Origin: Sphingomonas sp. Leaf357
GTDB lineage: Bacteria > Pseudomonadota > Alphaproteobacteria > Sphingomonadales > Sphingomonadaceae
Direction: 5' to 3'
Length of the DNA: 64,000 bases
NCBI RefSeq assembly: GCF_001423845.1
Contig: NZ_LMPM01000001.1
Location: forward strand, 1,527,493 to 1,591,492
Made by a program: the position numbers and the translations under genes. Under the pieces are notes generated by a model, which was not told the DNA's origin, did no database searches, and worked only from the letters and a program-made list of their open reading frames with translations. Positions 8,550 through 17,672 of the stretch are shown here, in pieces; the stretch's first letter is position 1; every line of letters begins with the position of its first letter.

Positions 8550-9716
8550 ATGAAGACATGGCTTTACGGGATCGTCGCGCTGGTCGTCGTCGCGGTCGGT
8601 GCCTTCCTGATCTTCGCTCCCGGCATGGCCGAGCGATCGATGAACAAGGTCGTGCCCGTCGCGCTGAAGATCACGCCCGAGGCACGCGCGCTGCATGCGC
8701 AGTTGCAGATCGCCGACATGCATGCCGATTCGCTGCTGTGGAAACGCGATCTGCTTGCGCGATCGACACGCGGGCAGGTCGATCTGCCGCGGTTGATCGA
8801 GGGCAATGTCGCGTTGCAGGTCTTCTCGTCGGTCACCAAGACGCCGAAGGGGCAGAATTACGACGCAAATTCCGCCGATACCGACAATATCACGACGCTG
8901 GCGATCGCCGATCTCCAGCCGGTGCGGACATGGAATTCCCTGCTCCAGCGCTCGCTCTGGCACGCGACCAAGCTCGATCGCTTCGCCGCTGCGTCCGAGG
9001 GCAAGTTACGCGTGATTCACACGCCCGCCGATCTCGATGCATTGCTGGCGGCCCGCGCGAAAGGCGAAAAGATCACTGGAGGGATGTTGTCGATCGAAGG
9101 GCTGCAGGATCTGGAGGGCAGGCTCGCCAATCTCGACGTGCTGCACGCGGCCGGTTTCCGCATGGCGGGCATGGCGCACTTCTTCGACAATGAGGTCGCC
9201 GGTTCGATGCATGGCGAGAAAAAGGGCGGGCTGACCCCGCTCGGCCGGCAGGTGGTCGCGCGGATGGAGCGGATCGGCATGATCGTCGATATCGCGCATT
9301 CCAGCCACGCGACGATCGCCGAGATCCTGAAGATCGCCACGCGCCCGGTGGTGGCGAGCCATGGCGGCGTGCAGGCGACGTGCAAGGTCAACCGCAACCT
9401 GACCGACGACGAGATCCGCGGCGTCGCGGCGACCGGCGGGGTGATCGGCATCGGCTATTGGGACGCGGCGGTGTGCGGCACGTCACCGATACAGGTCGCG
9501 GCGGCGATCGCGCATGCGCGCGATGTCGGCGGGATCGATCATGTCGGGCTCGGCTCCGATTTCGACGGCGCGGTGACGACGGGCTTCGATACCAGCCAGC
9601 TGGCGGCGGTGACCCAGGCGCTGATGGATCGCGGGTTTTCGCGGGCGGATATCGCCAAGGTGATGGGCGGCAACGTGCTGCGCGTAGTGCGCGCAGGGAT
9701 CGTGCCGAAGGGGTGA
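8550..9716 (+). CDS. Membrane dipeptidase (M19, renal dipeptidase family)
   Basis: This 388-residue zinc peptidase has an N-terminal membrane anchor or signal (about 4-24), placing the catalytic domain in the periplasm. Metal ligands are recognisable: H58-x-D60 in DMHADSLLW, a Glu in MLSIEGLQD, His in DIAHSSHAT and in VASHGGV, and Asp in GLGSDFDG. The family cleaves dipeptides, including D-amino-acid and dehydro forms. ATG at 8550 with CAGGAGGGG upstream. The gene ends at a dispersed repeat. Confidence 0.9.
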   Translation: MKTWLYGIVALVVVAVGAFLIFAPGMAERSMNKVVPVALKITPEARALHAQLQIADMHADSLLWKRDLLARSTRGQVDLPRLIEGNVALQVFSSVTKTPKGQNYDANSADTDNITTLAIADLQPVRTWNSLLQRSLWHATKLDRFAAASEGKLRVIHTPADLDALLAARAKGEKITGGMLSIEGLQDLEGRLANLDVLHAAGFRMAGMAHFFDNEVAGSMHGEKKGGLTPLGRQVVARMERIGMIVDIAHSSHATIAEILKIATRPVVASHGGVQATCKVNRNLTDDEIRGVAATGGVIGIGYWDAAVCGTSPIQVAAAIAHARDVGGIDHVGLGSDFDGAVTTGFDTSQLAAVTQALMDRGFSRADIAKVMGGNVLRVVRAGIVPKG

Positions 9717-9852
9717 TCCTCCCCGGTACGGGGCGGTGGCAGCCGGAGGTTGACGGAGGGGCGGGCCGGCAACGGAGCGCTTGCGACATGCCCCCTCCAA
9801 CACCCGCTGGAGACGCGGGCGGTCCCCCGCCCCGTGCCGGGGGGATCAAGAG
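9717..9852. repeat. Dispersed 130-bp palindromic repeat, copy 1
   Basis: The ends CCTCCCCGGTACGGGG and CCCCGTGCCGGGGGG are inverted copies around an inner segment containing GGTGGCAGCCGGAGG, TGACGGAGGGG and AGCGCTTGCG. The reverse complement of 60227-60360 aligns with it along most of its length. It fills the gap between the dipeptidase and ribF. Confidence 0.75.
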
Positions 9853-9892
9853 GCTCTGGCGCGCTTCTGCCTGCCCTCCTATAGCCCGTCCC

Positions 9893-10822
9893 ATGCAGCG
9901 GCTGGACGGCAGCGCAGCGGTCCCCGCCCACCTTGCCGGCGGCATCGTGGCGCTCGGCAATTTCGACGGGTTTCATCTCGGCCATCAGGCGGTGGTCGGT
10001 CGCGCGGTGGCGCGTGCGCGGGCCGAAGGGCGGCCGGCTCTGGTCGCGACGTTCGATCCGCATCCGGTGCGCTACTTCCGGCCCGATGCGCCGCCGTTCC
10101 GCCTCACCACGCTCGACCAGCGGCAGGAATTGTTCGCCACCGCCGGGGCGGATGCGATGGTGGTGTTCGACTTCGATCGCGCGCTGGCCGAATTGACCGC
10201 CGAGCAGTTCGTGACCGAGCGGCTGATCGGCTGCCTCGGTGTCGGCGGGGTGGTGACGGGCGAGGATTTCACGTTCGGCAAGGCCAAGGCGGGCAATGCT
10301 AGGGTGCTGGCGGAGTTCGGGGCGGCGCATGGTTTTTCGAGCGAAACGGTCGGCGCGGTCATGCTGGATGGGGCGATCGTATCGTCCACGCACATCCGCG
10401 ATGCGCTGATCGCCGGCAATCCGCGGGAGGCCGCTCGATTGCTGACGCGACCGTTCGCGATCCGGGGGGCGGTGCAGCATGGCGATAAATTGGGGCGCAC
10501 GATCGGCTACCCCACGGCGAATATCGACATGGGCAAGTATCTGCGTCCCGCCTACGGCATCTATGCGGTGCGCGGGCGGTTGGCCGACGGACGCGTGCTG
10601 GACGGCGCAGCGAACCTCGGGATCCGGCCGACCTTCGATCCGCCGAAGGAATTGCTGGAGCCGTATTTCTTCGACTTCGCCGAGGATCTGTATGGCCAGC
10701 AAATCGAGGTCGACCTGATCGAATTCCTGCGGCCCGAGGCGAAGTTCGATACGCTGGAGGCGTTGACGGCGCAGATGGAGGCGGATTGCGCGCGGGCTCG
10801 TGATCTGCTGGCGGTGGCTTAG
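9893..10822 (+). CDS. ribF: Bifunctional riboflavin kinase/FAD synthetase
   Basis: This enzyme phosphorylates riboflavin to FMN and adenylylates FMN to FAD. It has 309 residues, typical for RibF. The N-terminal nucleotidyltransferase domain shows LGNFDGFHLGHQAV, ATFDPHPVRYF and a later STHIRDAL. The C-terminal kinase domain begins near GAVQHGDKLGRTIGYPTANI, with the PTAN motif, and ends in EFLRPEAKFD. ATG at 9893; upstream in-frame codons run through repeat DNA and are rejected. Confidence 0.96.
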   Translation: MQRLDGSAAVPAHLAGGIVALGNFDGFHLGHQAVVGRAVARARAEGRPALVATFDPHPVRYFRPDAPPFRLTTLDQRQELFATAGADAMVVFDFDRALAELTAEQFVTERLIGCLGVGGVVTGEDFTFGKAKAGNARVLAEFGAAHGFSSETVGAVMLDGAIVSSTHIRDALIAGNPREAARLLTRPFAIRGAVQHGDKLGRTIGYPTANIDMGKYLRPAYGIYAVRGRLADGRVLDGAANLGIRPTFDPPKELLEPYFFDFAEDLYGQQIEVDLIEFLRPEAKFDTLEALTAQMEADCARARDLLAVA

Positions 10823-11158
10823 AATTTAGGAGGAGTTTCACACAAAGGCACAAAGGCACGAAAAGACGGGGAAGAAGATTTGCTCGCGCGAAGACGCGAA
10901 TCAGGAAAAATCGATGCCTTCGGCAAAAGTGCGCCGGTTTGAGGCGACCTCTTTGCGTCTTAGCGCTTTAGCGCGAGCAATCCTCCTTACTTTTCGTGCC
11001 TTCGTGTCTTCGTGTGGGCCATCTTCCTTCTGTCGGCAGCATTGACGCGGAGAATAATTCTGAAGACCCATCACCATTTTTATCCCGCCCGCGTCTCCGC
11101 GCCGACCTGCGCTTCGCCATTTGTGAAACCACCTCAGCCCCGCTAAAGCCCGCCTCCT
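10823..11158. repeat. 336-bp intergenic region with a long imperfect inverted repeat
   Basis: Arms of about 60-70 bases face each other. CACAAAGGCACGAAAAG (near 10847) is mirrored by CTTTTCGTGCCTTCGTGTC (near 10990), and TTGCTCGCGCGAAGACGCGAA by the segment with TTTGCGTCTTAGCG and GCGCGAGC. The whole repeat spans about 10835-11025. The remaining bases to ileS show no gene. It is a different family from the GTCA...TGAC pairs. Confidence 0.7.
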
Positions 11159-14044
11159 ATGACCGACAGTCCCGCCCAAGACGCCGCCAGAGATTGGCGC
11201 GACACCGTCTTCCTGCCGAAGACCGATTTCCCCATGAAGGCTGGCCTCGCCCAGAAGGAGCCGGCGATCCTGGCGCGCTGGGCGGCGCTCGGCATCTACG
11301 ATCGGCTGCGCGAACAGCGGGCCGGGCGCGAGCGGTTCATCCTGCACGACGGCCCGCCTTACGCCAACGGCGACATCCATATGGGCCATGCGATGAACAA
11401 GGTGCTGAAGGACATCATCGTCCGCAGCCAGTCGCTGATGGGCAAGGATGCGCCGTACGTGCCGGGCTGGGATTGCCACGGCCTGCCGATCGAGTGGAAG
11501 GTCGAGGAAGCGTATCGCGCGAAGAAGCTGAACAAGGACGAGGTGCCGGTCGCGCAGTTCCGCGCCGAATGCCGTGCGTACGCCGAGAAATGGGTCGCGG
11601 TGCAGCGCGAACAGTTCGAGCGGCTGGGCGTGATGGGCGACTGGGCCGATCCGTATCTGACGATGAAGTTCGATGCCGAGGCGGCGATCGTCGGCGAGTT
11701 GCTGAAGTTCGCCGAGAGCGGCCAGCTGTATCGCGGCGCGAAGCCGGTGATGTGGTCGCCGGTCGAGAAGACCGCCCTGGCCGAGGCCGAGGTGGAATAT
11801 GAGGACGTGGTGTCGACCCAGATCGACGTCGCGTTCGAGATCGTCGACGCGCCGAACGCGCCCGAACTGGTCGGCGCGCATGCGGTGATCTGGACAACCA
11901 CGCCGTGGACGATCCCGGTGAACCAGGCGCTGAGCTATGGGCCGGAGATACATTATCAGGCTTTCCAAGCCGAAGATGGGCGCAGATTCCTGATCGCTTT
12001 CGATCTCAAAGAAGAGTTCGAACGCCGCACTGGCATAATGCTTAATTCAGGCAATCTGCAGGACATCGATAACGGACAGGTTCGCGGTACTTTACTCGAG
12101 GGCGCCACCGCACGACACCCGATGCACGCGCTCGGCGGGTTCTTCGCCCGCCCCCGCCCGTTCCTGCCCGGCGATTTCGTCACCACCGATGCCGGCACCG
12201 GGCTCGTGCATATGGCCCCCGATCACGGCGAGGACGATTTCCTGCTGTGCAAGCAATACGGCATCGATCCGGTGTTCGCGGTCGATGGCGCGGGCATGTA
12301 TCGCGCGGACTGGGCGTGGCTCGGCGGGCAGGGAAGCGTGATCAACAAGAAGTTCGTCGCATCCGACGGGCCGATCTGCACCGATCTGCGCGAAGCGGGC
12401 GCGTTGCTCGCGGCAAGCGACGATTTCGCGCATTCCTATCCGCACAGCTGGCGGTCGAAGGCGAAGGTGATCTTCCGCGCGACGCCGCAATGGTTCATCC
12501 CCATGGATCGGGATACTTATGCCAATACCGTCATCCCAGCGCAGGCTGGGATCTCAGGCGAAGGTGCGGGACAGGAGCCGCACGAGACCCCGGCCTTCGC
12601 CGGGGTGACGTCCGCCGGCAACGGCGCGACCTTGCGAGAGGTGGCGCTCGATGCGATCGCCCGCACCCGCTGGGTGCCCGCGCGCAGCGAGAACCGGATT
12701 CGCGCGATGGTCGAGGGCCGCCCGGACTGGGTGATCTCGCGCCAGCGCGCCTGGGGCGTACCGATCGCGCTCTACGTCAACCGCGCGACCGGCGAGTATC
12801 TCGACGACGCGGCCGTCAACGCGCGCATCGTCGCGGCGTTCAAGGCGGGCGGGGCGGATGCGTGGTTCGCCGCCGATCATCAGGCGCTGCTCGGCCCCGA
12901 TTACGCGCTCGCCGATTACGAGGTGATCACCGACATCCTTGACGTGTGGTTCGACAGCGGCAGCACGCACGCCTTCGTGATCGAGGCCCGCTACGGCGAG
13001 GGGACGCGCGCGAACCTGTATCTCGAAGGGTCGGACCAGCATCGCGGCTGGTTCCAGTCGTCGCTGCTCGAATCCTCCGGCACGCGCGGGCGTGCGCCGT
13101 ACGATGCCGTGCTCACCCACGGCTTCGCGCTCGACGGGCAGGGACGCAAGATGTCGAAATCGCTCGGCAACGTGGTCGATCCGCTGAAGATCATCCAGGA
13201 ATCGGGTGCCGACATCCTGCGCATGTGGGTCGCCTCGACCGATTATTTCGACGATGTGAAGATCGGCAAGGAGGTGCTCGGCACGGCGAGCGACGCGTAT
13301 CGCAAGCTGCGCAACACGTTCCGCTATCTGCTCGGCGCACTCGACGGGTTCAGCGATGCGGAGAAGGTCGCGGTCAAGGACATGCCGGATCTGGAGCGCT
13401 ACGTCCTCCACCGGCTCGGCATGATCGACGTCGAATTGCGGACGGCGGCGACGGGGTACGAATTCAATCGCTACCTGCGCCTGCTGACCGATTTCGCGCA
13501 GGACGATCTGTCGGCGTTCTTCTTCGATATCCGCAAGGACTCGCTCTATTGCGATGCGGCCACCGACATCAAGCGGCGCTCGTACCGCACCGTGCTCGAC
13601 ATCCTGTTCCACGCGCTGGTGCGTTATGCCGCGCCGATCCTGTGCTTCACCGCCGAGGAGACGTGGCAGGCGCGTTACCCGAGTGAGGACGGGTCGGTCC
13701 ATTATCTGGAATGGCCGGAGCTGCCGGCGCTGCCCGGCGACGATGCCGCGCTGACGCAATGGGGCGACGTGCGGGCATTGCGCGTGCAGGTCACCGAGGC
13801 GATCGAGCCGCTGCGTCGCGAGAAGCGCGTGCGCTCCAGTCTGGAGGCCGAGGTGACGGTGCCCAGGGCGACGCTTTCGAACGAGGCGCTGGCCGAGCTG
13901 TTCATCGTCGCGAAAGTGACGACGGCGGATGATATCGCCGTGACGCCGACCGACTTCCACAAATGCGGCCGCTGCTGGCGCCATCTGCCCGAAGTGACGA
14001 CGGACGGGACGCTGTGCGATCGCTGCGCGGAGGTAGTGGCATGA
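11159..14044 (+). CDS. ileS: Isoleucyl-tRNA synthetase carrying an in-frame palindromic insert
   Basis: This class I aminoacyl-tRNA synthetase of 961 residues charges tRNA-Ile. The ATP-binding HIGH motif reads HMGH (74-77) and KMSKS is at 664-668. The C-terminal zinc finger is CGRCW plus CDRC. Residues 458-484 are encoded exactly by an 81-bp palindromic repeat (12530-12610) and read VIPAQAGI...PAFAGVT, with no match expected in other IleRS proteins. They interrupt the segment after FRATPQWFIPMD and before LREVALDAI, probably a tolerated surface loop. ATG at 11159. lspA overlaps the stop codon, a common ileS-lspA pairing. Confidence 0.96.
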   Translation: MTDSPAQDAARDWRDTVFLPKTDFPMKAGLAQKEPAILARWAALGIYDRLREQRAGRERFILHDGPPYANGDIHMGHAMNKVLKDIIVRSQSLMGKDAPYVPGWDCHGLPIEWKVEEAYRAKKLNKDEVPVAQFRAECRAYAEKWVAVQREQFERLGVMGDWADPYLTMKFDAEAAIVGELLKFAESGQLYRGAKPVMWSPVEKTALAEAEVEYEDVVSTQIDVAFEIVDAPNAPELVGAHAVIWTTTPWTIPVNQALSYGPEIHYQAFQAEDGRRFLIAFDLKEEFERRTGIMLNSGNLQDIDNGQVRGTLLEGATARHPMHALGGFFARPRPFLPGDFVTTDAGTGLVHMAPDHGEDDFLLCKQYGIDPVFAVDGAGMYRADWAWLGGQGSVINKKFVASDGPICTDLREAGALLAASDDFAHSYPHSWRSKAKVIFRATPQWFIPMDRDTYANTVIPAQAGISGEGAGQEPHETPAFAGVTSAGNGATLREVALDAIARTRWVPARSENRIRAMVEGRPDWVISRQRAWGVPIALYVNRATGEYLDDAAVNARIVAAFKAGGADAWFAADHQALLGPDYALADYEVITDILDVWFDSGSTHAFVIEARYGEGTRANLYLEGSDQHRGWFQSSLLESSGTRGRAPYDAVLTHGFALDGQGRKMSKSLGNVVDPLKIIQESGADILRMWVASTDYFDDVKIGKEVLGTASDAYRKLRNTFRYLLGALDGFSDAEKVAVKDMPDLERYVLHRLGMIDVELRTAATGYEFNRYLRLLTDFAQDDLSAFFFDIRKDSLYCDAATDIKRRSYRTVLDILFHALVRYAAPILCFTAEETWQARYPSEDGSVHYLEWPELPALPGDDAALTQWGDVRALRVQVTEAIEPLRREKRVRSSLEAEVTVPRATLSNEALAELFIVAKVTTADDIAVTPTDFHKCGRCWRHLPEVTTDGTLCDRCAEVVA
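12530..12610. mobile_element. 81-bp palindromic element inserted in frame in ileS
   Basis: It runs from GTCATCCCAGCGCAGGCTGG to CCCCGGCCTTCGCCGGGGTG plus ACG, each arm being a hairpin. It starts exactly at codon 458 and adds 27 codons without a stop. Its length equals that of the intergenic copy at 30324-30404, and the left arm differs from that copy at only a few bases. This resembles the Rickettsia palindromic elements known to insert in genes, but the sequence family is different. Confidence 0.85.
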
Positions 14045-14583
14045 GCGCGCTGCCGAAAGCAGGCGTGATCGCCGCCGTGACGCTGTTCGTGATCGACCAG
14101 GCGGTGAAATATGCCGTCACCGGGCCGCTCGGCATCGATCATCTTGGTGCCTACCGGGAGATCGTGTCGTTCTTCGACCTGCGCTTCGTGCCCAATATCG
14201 GCATCTCGCTTGGGCTGTTGCCGGCGGGCGGCGACACGATGCGCTGGGCGCTCGTCGCGCTGACCGCGGCGATCGCGTTCGGCGTGGGCGTCTGGATGAC
14301 GCGCGAGAAGAACCCGCAGGACCAGATCGCGCTCGGCCTCGTGCTGGGCGGCGCGATCGGCAACATCCTCGATCGCATGCGGTTCGGCTATGTGGTCGAT
14401 TTCGCCGACCTGCATTTCGGCACGTGGCGACCGTTTTTGGTCTTCAATGTCGCCGATGCGGCGATTACGATCGGCGTGCTGGTCTTGCTCGTACGCGCGC
14501 TTCTGATACGCGATAAACCCAGGACTGAGTCCAGCGACAAGCAGGGGGCCGGTGCGGCACCAGTGGAGAATTCTAATGCGTAA
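14041..14583 (+). CDS. lspA: Lipoprotein signal peptidase (signal peptidase II)
   Basis: LspA (180 residues) is an inner-membrane aspartyl protease that removes signal peptides of diacylated prolipoproteins. Four hydrophobic segments are apparent. The catalytic pair is D120 in GYVVDFADL and D139 in FNVADAAI, 19 residues apart as in P. aeruginosa LspA, with GGAIGNILDR ahead. It starts at an ATG overlapping the ileS stop (ATGA), so translation is coupled. Its end overlaps the next lipoprotein gene by 8 bases; that product is a likely substrate. Confidence 0.95.
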   Translation: MSALPKAGVIAAVTLFVIDQAVKYAVTGPLGIDHLGAYREIVSFFDLRFVPNIGISLGLLPAGGDTMRWALVALTAAIAFGVGVWMTREKNPQDQIALGLVLGGAIGNILDRMRFGYVVDFADLHFGTWRPFLVFNVADAAITIGVLVLLVRALLIRDKPRTESSDKQGAGAAPVENSNA

Positions 14584-14995
14584 GTTCGTTATCGTCGCCA
14601 CCGGCCTGGCGCTGGCCGCCACGCTCTCCGCCTGCGGCAAGCGCGGCTACGATCGTGCGCGGCCGGACGAATTCGCCGTCGCGCGCCAGGCGCCGTTGGT
14701 GATCCCGCCCGATTTCTCGCTCGTGCCCCCGGCGGCCGGTGCCGCTCCGACCACGTCGGGCAATCCCAACGCGCAGGCGCTCGACGCCTTGTTCGGCGGA
14801 ACGGCGGCGCGCAGCGCGTCCGAGGGCGCAGTGGTCGATGCGGCGGGCGGCGACGCCGCGGCCGACGGCATCCGCTCGGATGCGGGCGATCCCGGCACCA
14901 ATGTGGTCGACAAGGCCGGCACGACGCGCGACATCGTCGCGGCGCCGGAAGGCGACGGACAGGATGCCCGCGCCAGCACGCCACCGAAGAACTGA
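14576..14995 (+). CDS. bamF: DUF3035 lipoprotein, BamF-like
   Basis: This 139-residue lipoprotein has a signal ending in TLSAC (Cys20). The conserved DUF3035 signature follows immediately: RPDEFAVARQAPLVIPPDF, then a low-complexity Ala/Gly/Asp tail. In Caulobacter a DUF3035 lipoprotein was described as BamF, an alphaproteobacterial accessory of the beta-barrel assembly complex; the assignment here is by that similarity. ATG at 14576, inside the end of lspA. It closes an ileS-lspA-bamF run. Confidence 0.75.
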   Translation: MRKFVIVATGLALAATLSACGKRGYDRARPDEFAVARQAPLVIPPDFSLVPPAAGAAPTTSGNPNAQALDALFGGTAARSASEGAVVDAAGGDAAADGIRSDAGDPGTNVVDKAGTTRDIVAAPEGDGQDARASTPPKN

Positions 14996-15065
14996 TCCTG
15001 CGTTCGGGGCGCGTAGATCACCCCATTTGTCCTGAGCTTAGTAAAGGGCGCGGTTCTGGTGTACC

Positions 15066-15172
15066 GTCACCCCGGACTTGTTCCGGGGTCCACCGTGCCG
15101 GAAGATCGGCTGTCAGATCACTATCTGTATCGAAAGCGGCTTGGTGGACCCCGGAACAAGTCCGGGGTGACG
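15066..15172. repeat. Paired palindromic element (107 bp), type 2
   Basis: The left arm GTCACCCCGGACTTGTTCCG plus GGGTCCACC and the right arm GGTGGACCCCGGAACAAGTC plus CGGGGTGACGG are near-perfect inverted copies around about 45 unrelated bases. It lies in the 295-base gap between the convergent bamF-like and TorF genes, ahead of a bidirectional terminator. Bases 15027-15045 carry a fragment resembling the CTGAGC...GACAAGCTCAG repeat family. Confidence 0.85.
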
Positions 15173-15240
15173 GAAGGGCTGATCAGTTCGCGTCCAAATC
15201 GTCGAATTTCGAACGGGCCCGCGCGAAAAATACGGACACA

Positions 15241-15275
15241 AAAAAGGGGACGGCCAGAGGCCGTCCCCTTTTTTT
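15241..15275. terminator. Bidirectional intrinsic terminator
   Basis: AAAAAGGGGACGGCC (15241-15255) pairs perfectly with GGCCGTCCCCTTTTT (15259-15273) over a 3-base loop, with A- and T-runs at both ends. It serves the convergent bamF-like gene and the porin gene. Confidence 0.9.
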
Positions 15276-15290
15276 GAATATCGGCGATGT

Positions 15291-16064
15291 CTAGAAGCTG
15301 ACGCCGATCGAGCCGACGAAACCGCCGGACGTGATGTTGCGCAGCTTGCCCGGACCGTCGACGATGAAATAATTCTTGTTGGTGTCGACGTAGTTGGCGC
15401 CGATCGTGACATGGTTCCAGGTGTAGCTCGCGCCCAGTCCCCAATCGGTGTAGCCCTTGTAGCCGAGCGACAGCACGCTGGGCCCGAAAGTGTGGCCGAG
15501 ATGCGCCGTCACGCTGAACGGCGTCGTCGGAATGGCGGCGGACAGGTCCCCGGCGAGATAGGTGCTGTCCCGGTTGCGGATGCCGTCGAGCGACTGGGCC
15601 GACTGCTTGGGCGTGTAGTTGGCGGTGATCTTGCCGGTCAGCGGACCATAGGTCGCCGACACGTCGATATAGGGCTCGACGAAGTCGGTCTTGTTATGCC
15701 CGCCGCCGGGGTAGTAATAATACAGCACGCCGCCATCGATCTTCACACCGCTCTTGAAGGTGTGCGAATAACCGGCGATCAGATCGATCTCCTGATCGCT
15801 GCCGAATGCGACGTAATCGTCTATCGAGGACCCCCAGACCGAGGCGTACAGGCCGGATTCGTGCGTGATCGTGAAGGTGCCCTGCAGGGCGACCTTCTTG
15901 TCGGTCTGTGAAATGCCGCGGAAGCGGTAATCGGAGACGACCGTCGCGCCACCGGTGACGGTAATCGCCGGCGGAGGCGCGGTTGGCCCGGCCGCATCCT
16001 GTGCGAATGCGGGGGTGGCGGTGGCGAGCAGCAGTGCGCTCAGGCTTAGCGTGGAAATGCGCAT
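15291..16064 (-). CDS. TorF-family putative porin
   Basis: This 257-residue outer-membrane beta-barrel has a Sec signal peptide (about 1-22, ending PAFAQ). It matches the sphingomonad TorF family: VTGGATVVSDYRFRGISQT near the mature N-terminus and the usual alternating amphipathic strands (SLYASVWGSS-like, YSHTFKSGVKI, GASYTWNHVTI). It ends in a terminal Phe, as expected for BAM recognition. The internal ATG at 16064 is chosen because it begins the signal peptide and has AGGGA upstream; longer upstream reading is spurious. Transported substrate unknown. Confidence 0.85.
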   Translation of the reverse strand: MRISTLSLSALLLATATPAFAQDAAGPTAPPPAITVTGGATVVSDYRFRGISQTDKKVALQGTFTITHESGLYASVWGSSIDDYVAFGSDQEIDLIAGYSHTFKSGVKIDGGVLYYYYPGGGHNKTDFVEPYIDVSATYGPLTGKITANYTPKQSAQSLDGIRNRDSTYLAGDLSAAIPTTPFSVTAHLGHTFGPSVLSLGYKGYTDWGLGASYTWNHVTIGANYVDTNKNYFIVDGPGKLRNITSGGFVGSIGVSF

Positions 16065-16328
16065 CAATGTCCCTTTCGACGTAGAAATGCGTGTAGTCCC
16101 CGCCTGCTTCGTCAAGATTTGCCCCATCTGTCGGGCGCTCAAAGCACCCCGCGCGGCTGATCCCCGACGCAACGCAAGTGCCGAATGGCGCTGCACTGCA
16201 CAACATAATTCTGAAACGTGTCCGAAACATTGCTGTTGTGTTGCTGGCGCGCCACAGTGGGCCGCGTGTCACCGGAAGATCATCGTCGTCGGTCCGGTGG
16301 GTATTATGCGGTCGGCAAAATTATCGCC

Positions 16329-16413
16329 GTCATCCTCCCGACGGCGAGGATCCCGCTTCTTCTACTTGGTGCGGGACAGGGCAGCGGGATCCCCGCCTTC
16401 GCGGGGATGACGG
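16329..16413. repeat. Paired palindromic element in a 393-bp gap
   Basis: The left arm GTCATCCTCCCGACGGCGAG and right arm ATCCCCGCCTTCGCGGGGAT plus GACGG form an inverted pair of about 85 bp. The rest of the 16065-16457 gap, between the porin promoter side and the 3' end of metC, shows no gene; it should hold the porin promoter. Confidence 0.7.
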
Positions 16414-16457
16414 GAAGAGTGACCCTGGAATCTCGATCGGCGCACAGAAGTCGGGTG

Positions 16458-17654
16458 TTAAGCTTTTGCCGCGTCGAACCTTTGGAGACTGGCGGCGAGG
16501 TCGGCGATCAGATCGTCCGGGTCTTCCAGCCCGATCTGCAGGCGTACCAGCGGGCCGGCATCGTCGCGCTTCGTCACGCTGCGATAGCGCGCTGGATCGA
16601 CCGGCAGGGCGAGGCTTTCGAAACCGCCCCAGCTATAGCCGATGCCGAACAGGTCGAGCCCGTCAATCAGCGCGGCGCGGCTTTCCTCGCCACCGCCGTT
16701 CAGCACGAACGAGAACAGCCCCGAGGATCCCTTGAAATCGCGCAGAAAATGGTCGTGGCCGGGGCAATCGGGCAGGGCCGGGTGAAGCACCGTCGCCACC
16801 TGCGGCTGTTCGGCCAGCCAATGCGCGATCTTGAGCGCGCTGGCCTCGTGCTGCTTCAGCCGCACCGCCATCGTGCGCAGCCCGCGCGAACCGAGCCAGC
16901 AATCGTCTGGGCTGGCGACCTGACCCAATTGGTAGCTGGTGTCGCGCAGCCGGGCGAAATGCCCCGGCGCGGCGGTAACGGAGCCGAGCATCACGTCGGA
17001 ATGGCCGACGACATATTTGGTGCAGGCGAGGATCGTCAGGTCCACGCCCAGCGCGATCGCCGGAAAGAGCAGCGGGGTGGCCCAGGTATTGTCGATCAGC
17101 GTCGTCACGCCACGTGCCTTCGCGGCGGCGACGATGGCGGGCACGTCCTGCACTTCGAACGTCAGGCTACCGGGGCTTTCCATCAGGATCGCGCGGGTAG
17201 CCTCGCCGATCAGGTCGGCGATACCGCCCCCGATCAGGGGATCGTAGAAGCGCGTCTTGATGCCCATGCGCTTGAGCAGGCCCATCGCCAATCCGCGCGT
17301 CGGATCATAGGCGCTGTCGGGCGCGAGCAGTTCGTCACCCGGCGAAAGCACCGACAGCAACGCCGCCGCGATCGCCGCGACGCCCGAGCAATAGAGGAAC
17401 GTGCCTTCCGCGCCGGGTTCCAGTTCGGTCAGCGCATCGGCCAGCGCCCATTGCGTCGGCGTGCCCTTGCGACCGTAGAACAGACGGTGATGCGTGTTCG
17501 ACCCGCGCTCGCGCAGGCTTGCCACGTCGTCGTAGAGGATCGTCGACGCGCGCCATACCGGTGGGTTGACGATCCCTTGCGTCCACTCCGCGCGCCGGCC
17601 GGCGGAGACGATGCGGGTGGCATCGGCGATGGGCTCGTCGTTGTCGCCCTTCAC
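16458..17654 (-). CDS. metC: Cystathionine beta-lyase
   Basis: This PLP enzyme of the Cys/Met metabolism family (398 residues) cleaves cystathionine to homocysteine, pyruvate and ammonia. The PLP lysine is in LACTKYVVGHSDVMLG. Other family landmarks are YCSGVAAIAAALL, the DNTWATPLLF Asp-binding segment and YSWGGFESL near the C-terminus. The GYSWGGFESL-type C-terminus and TKYxxGHSDV favour MetC over cystathionine gamma-synthase. ATG at 17654. The sulfurtransferase gene upstream on the same strand is separated by a palindromic element. Confidence 0.9.
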   Translation of the reverse strand: MKGDNDEPIADATRIVSAGRRAEWTQGIVNPPVWRASTILYDDVASLRERGSNTHHRLFYGRKGTPTQWALADALTELEPGAEGTFLYCSGVAAIAAALLSVLSPGDELLAPDSAYDPTRGLAMGLLKRMGIKTRFYDPLIGGGIADLIGEATRAILMESPGSLTFEVQDVPAIVAAAKARGVTTLIDNTWATPLLFPAIALGVDLTILACTKYVVGHSDVMLGSVTAAPGHFARLRDTSYQLGQVASPDDCWLGSRGLRTMAVRLKQHEASALKIAHWLAEQPQVATVLHPALPDCPGHDHFLRDFKGSSGLFSFVLNGGGEESRAALIDGLDLFGIGYSWGGFESLALPVDPARYRSVTKRDDAGPLVRLQIGLEDPDDLIADLAASLQRFDAAKA

Positions 17655-17672
17655 GCCGACCTGCCCTCCGCC

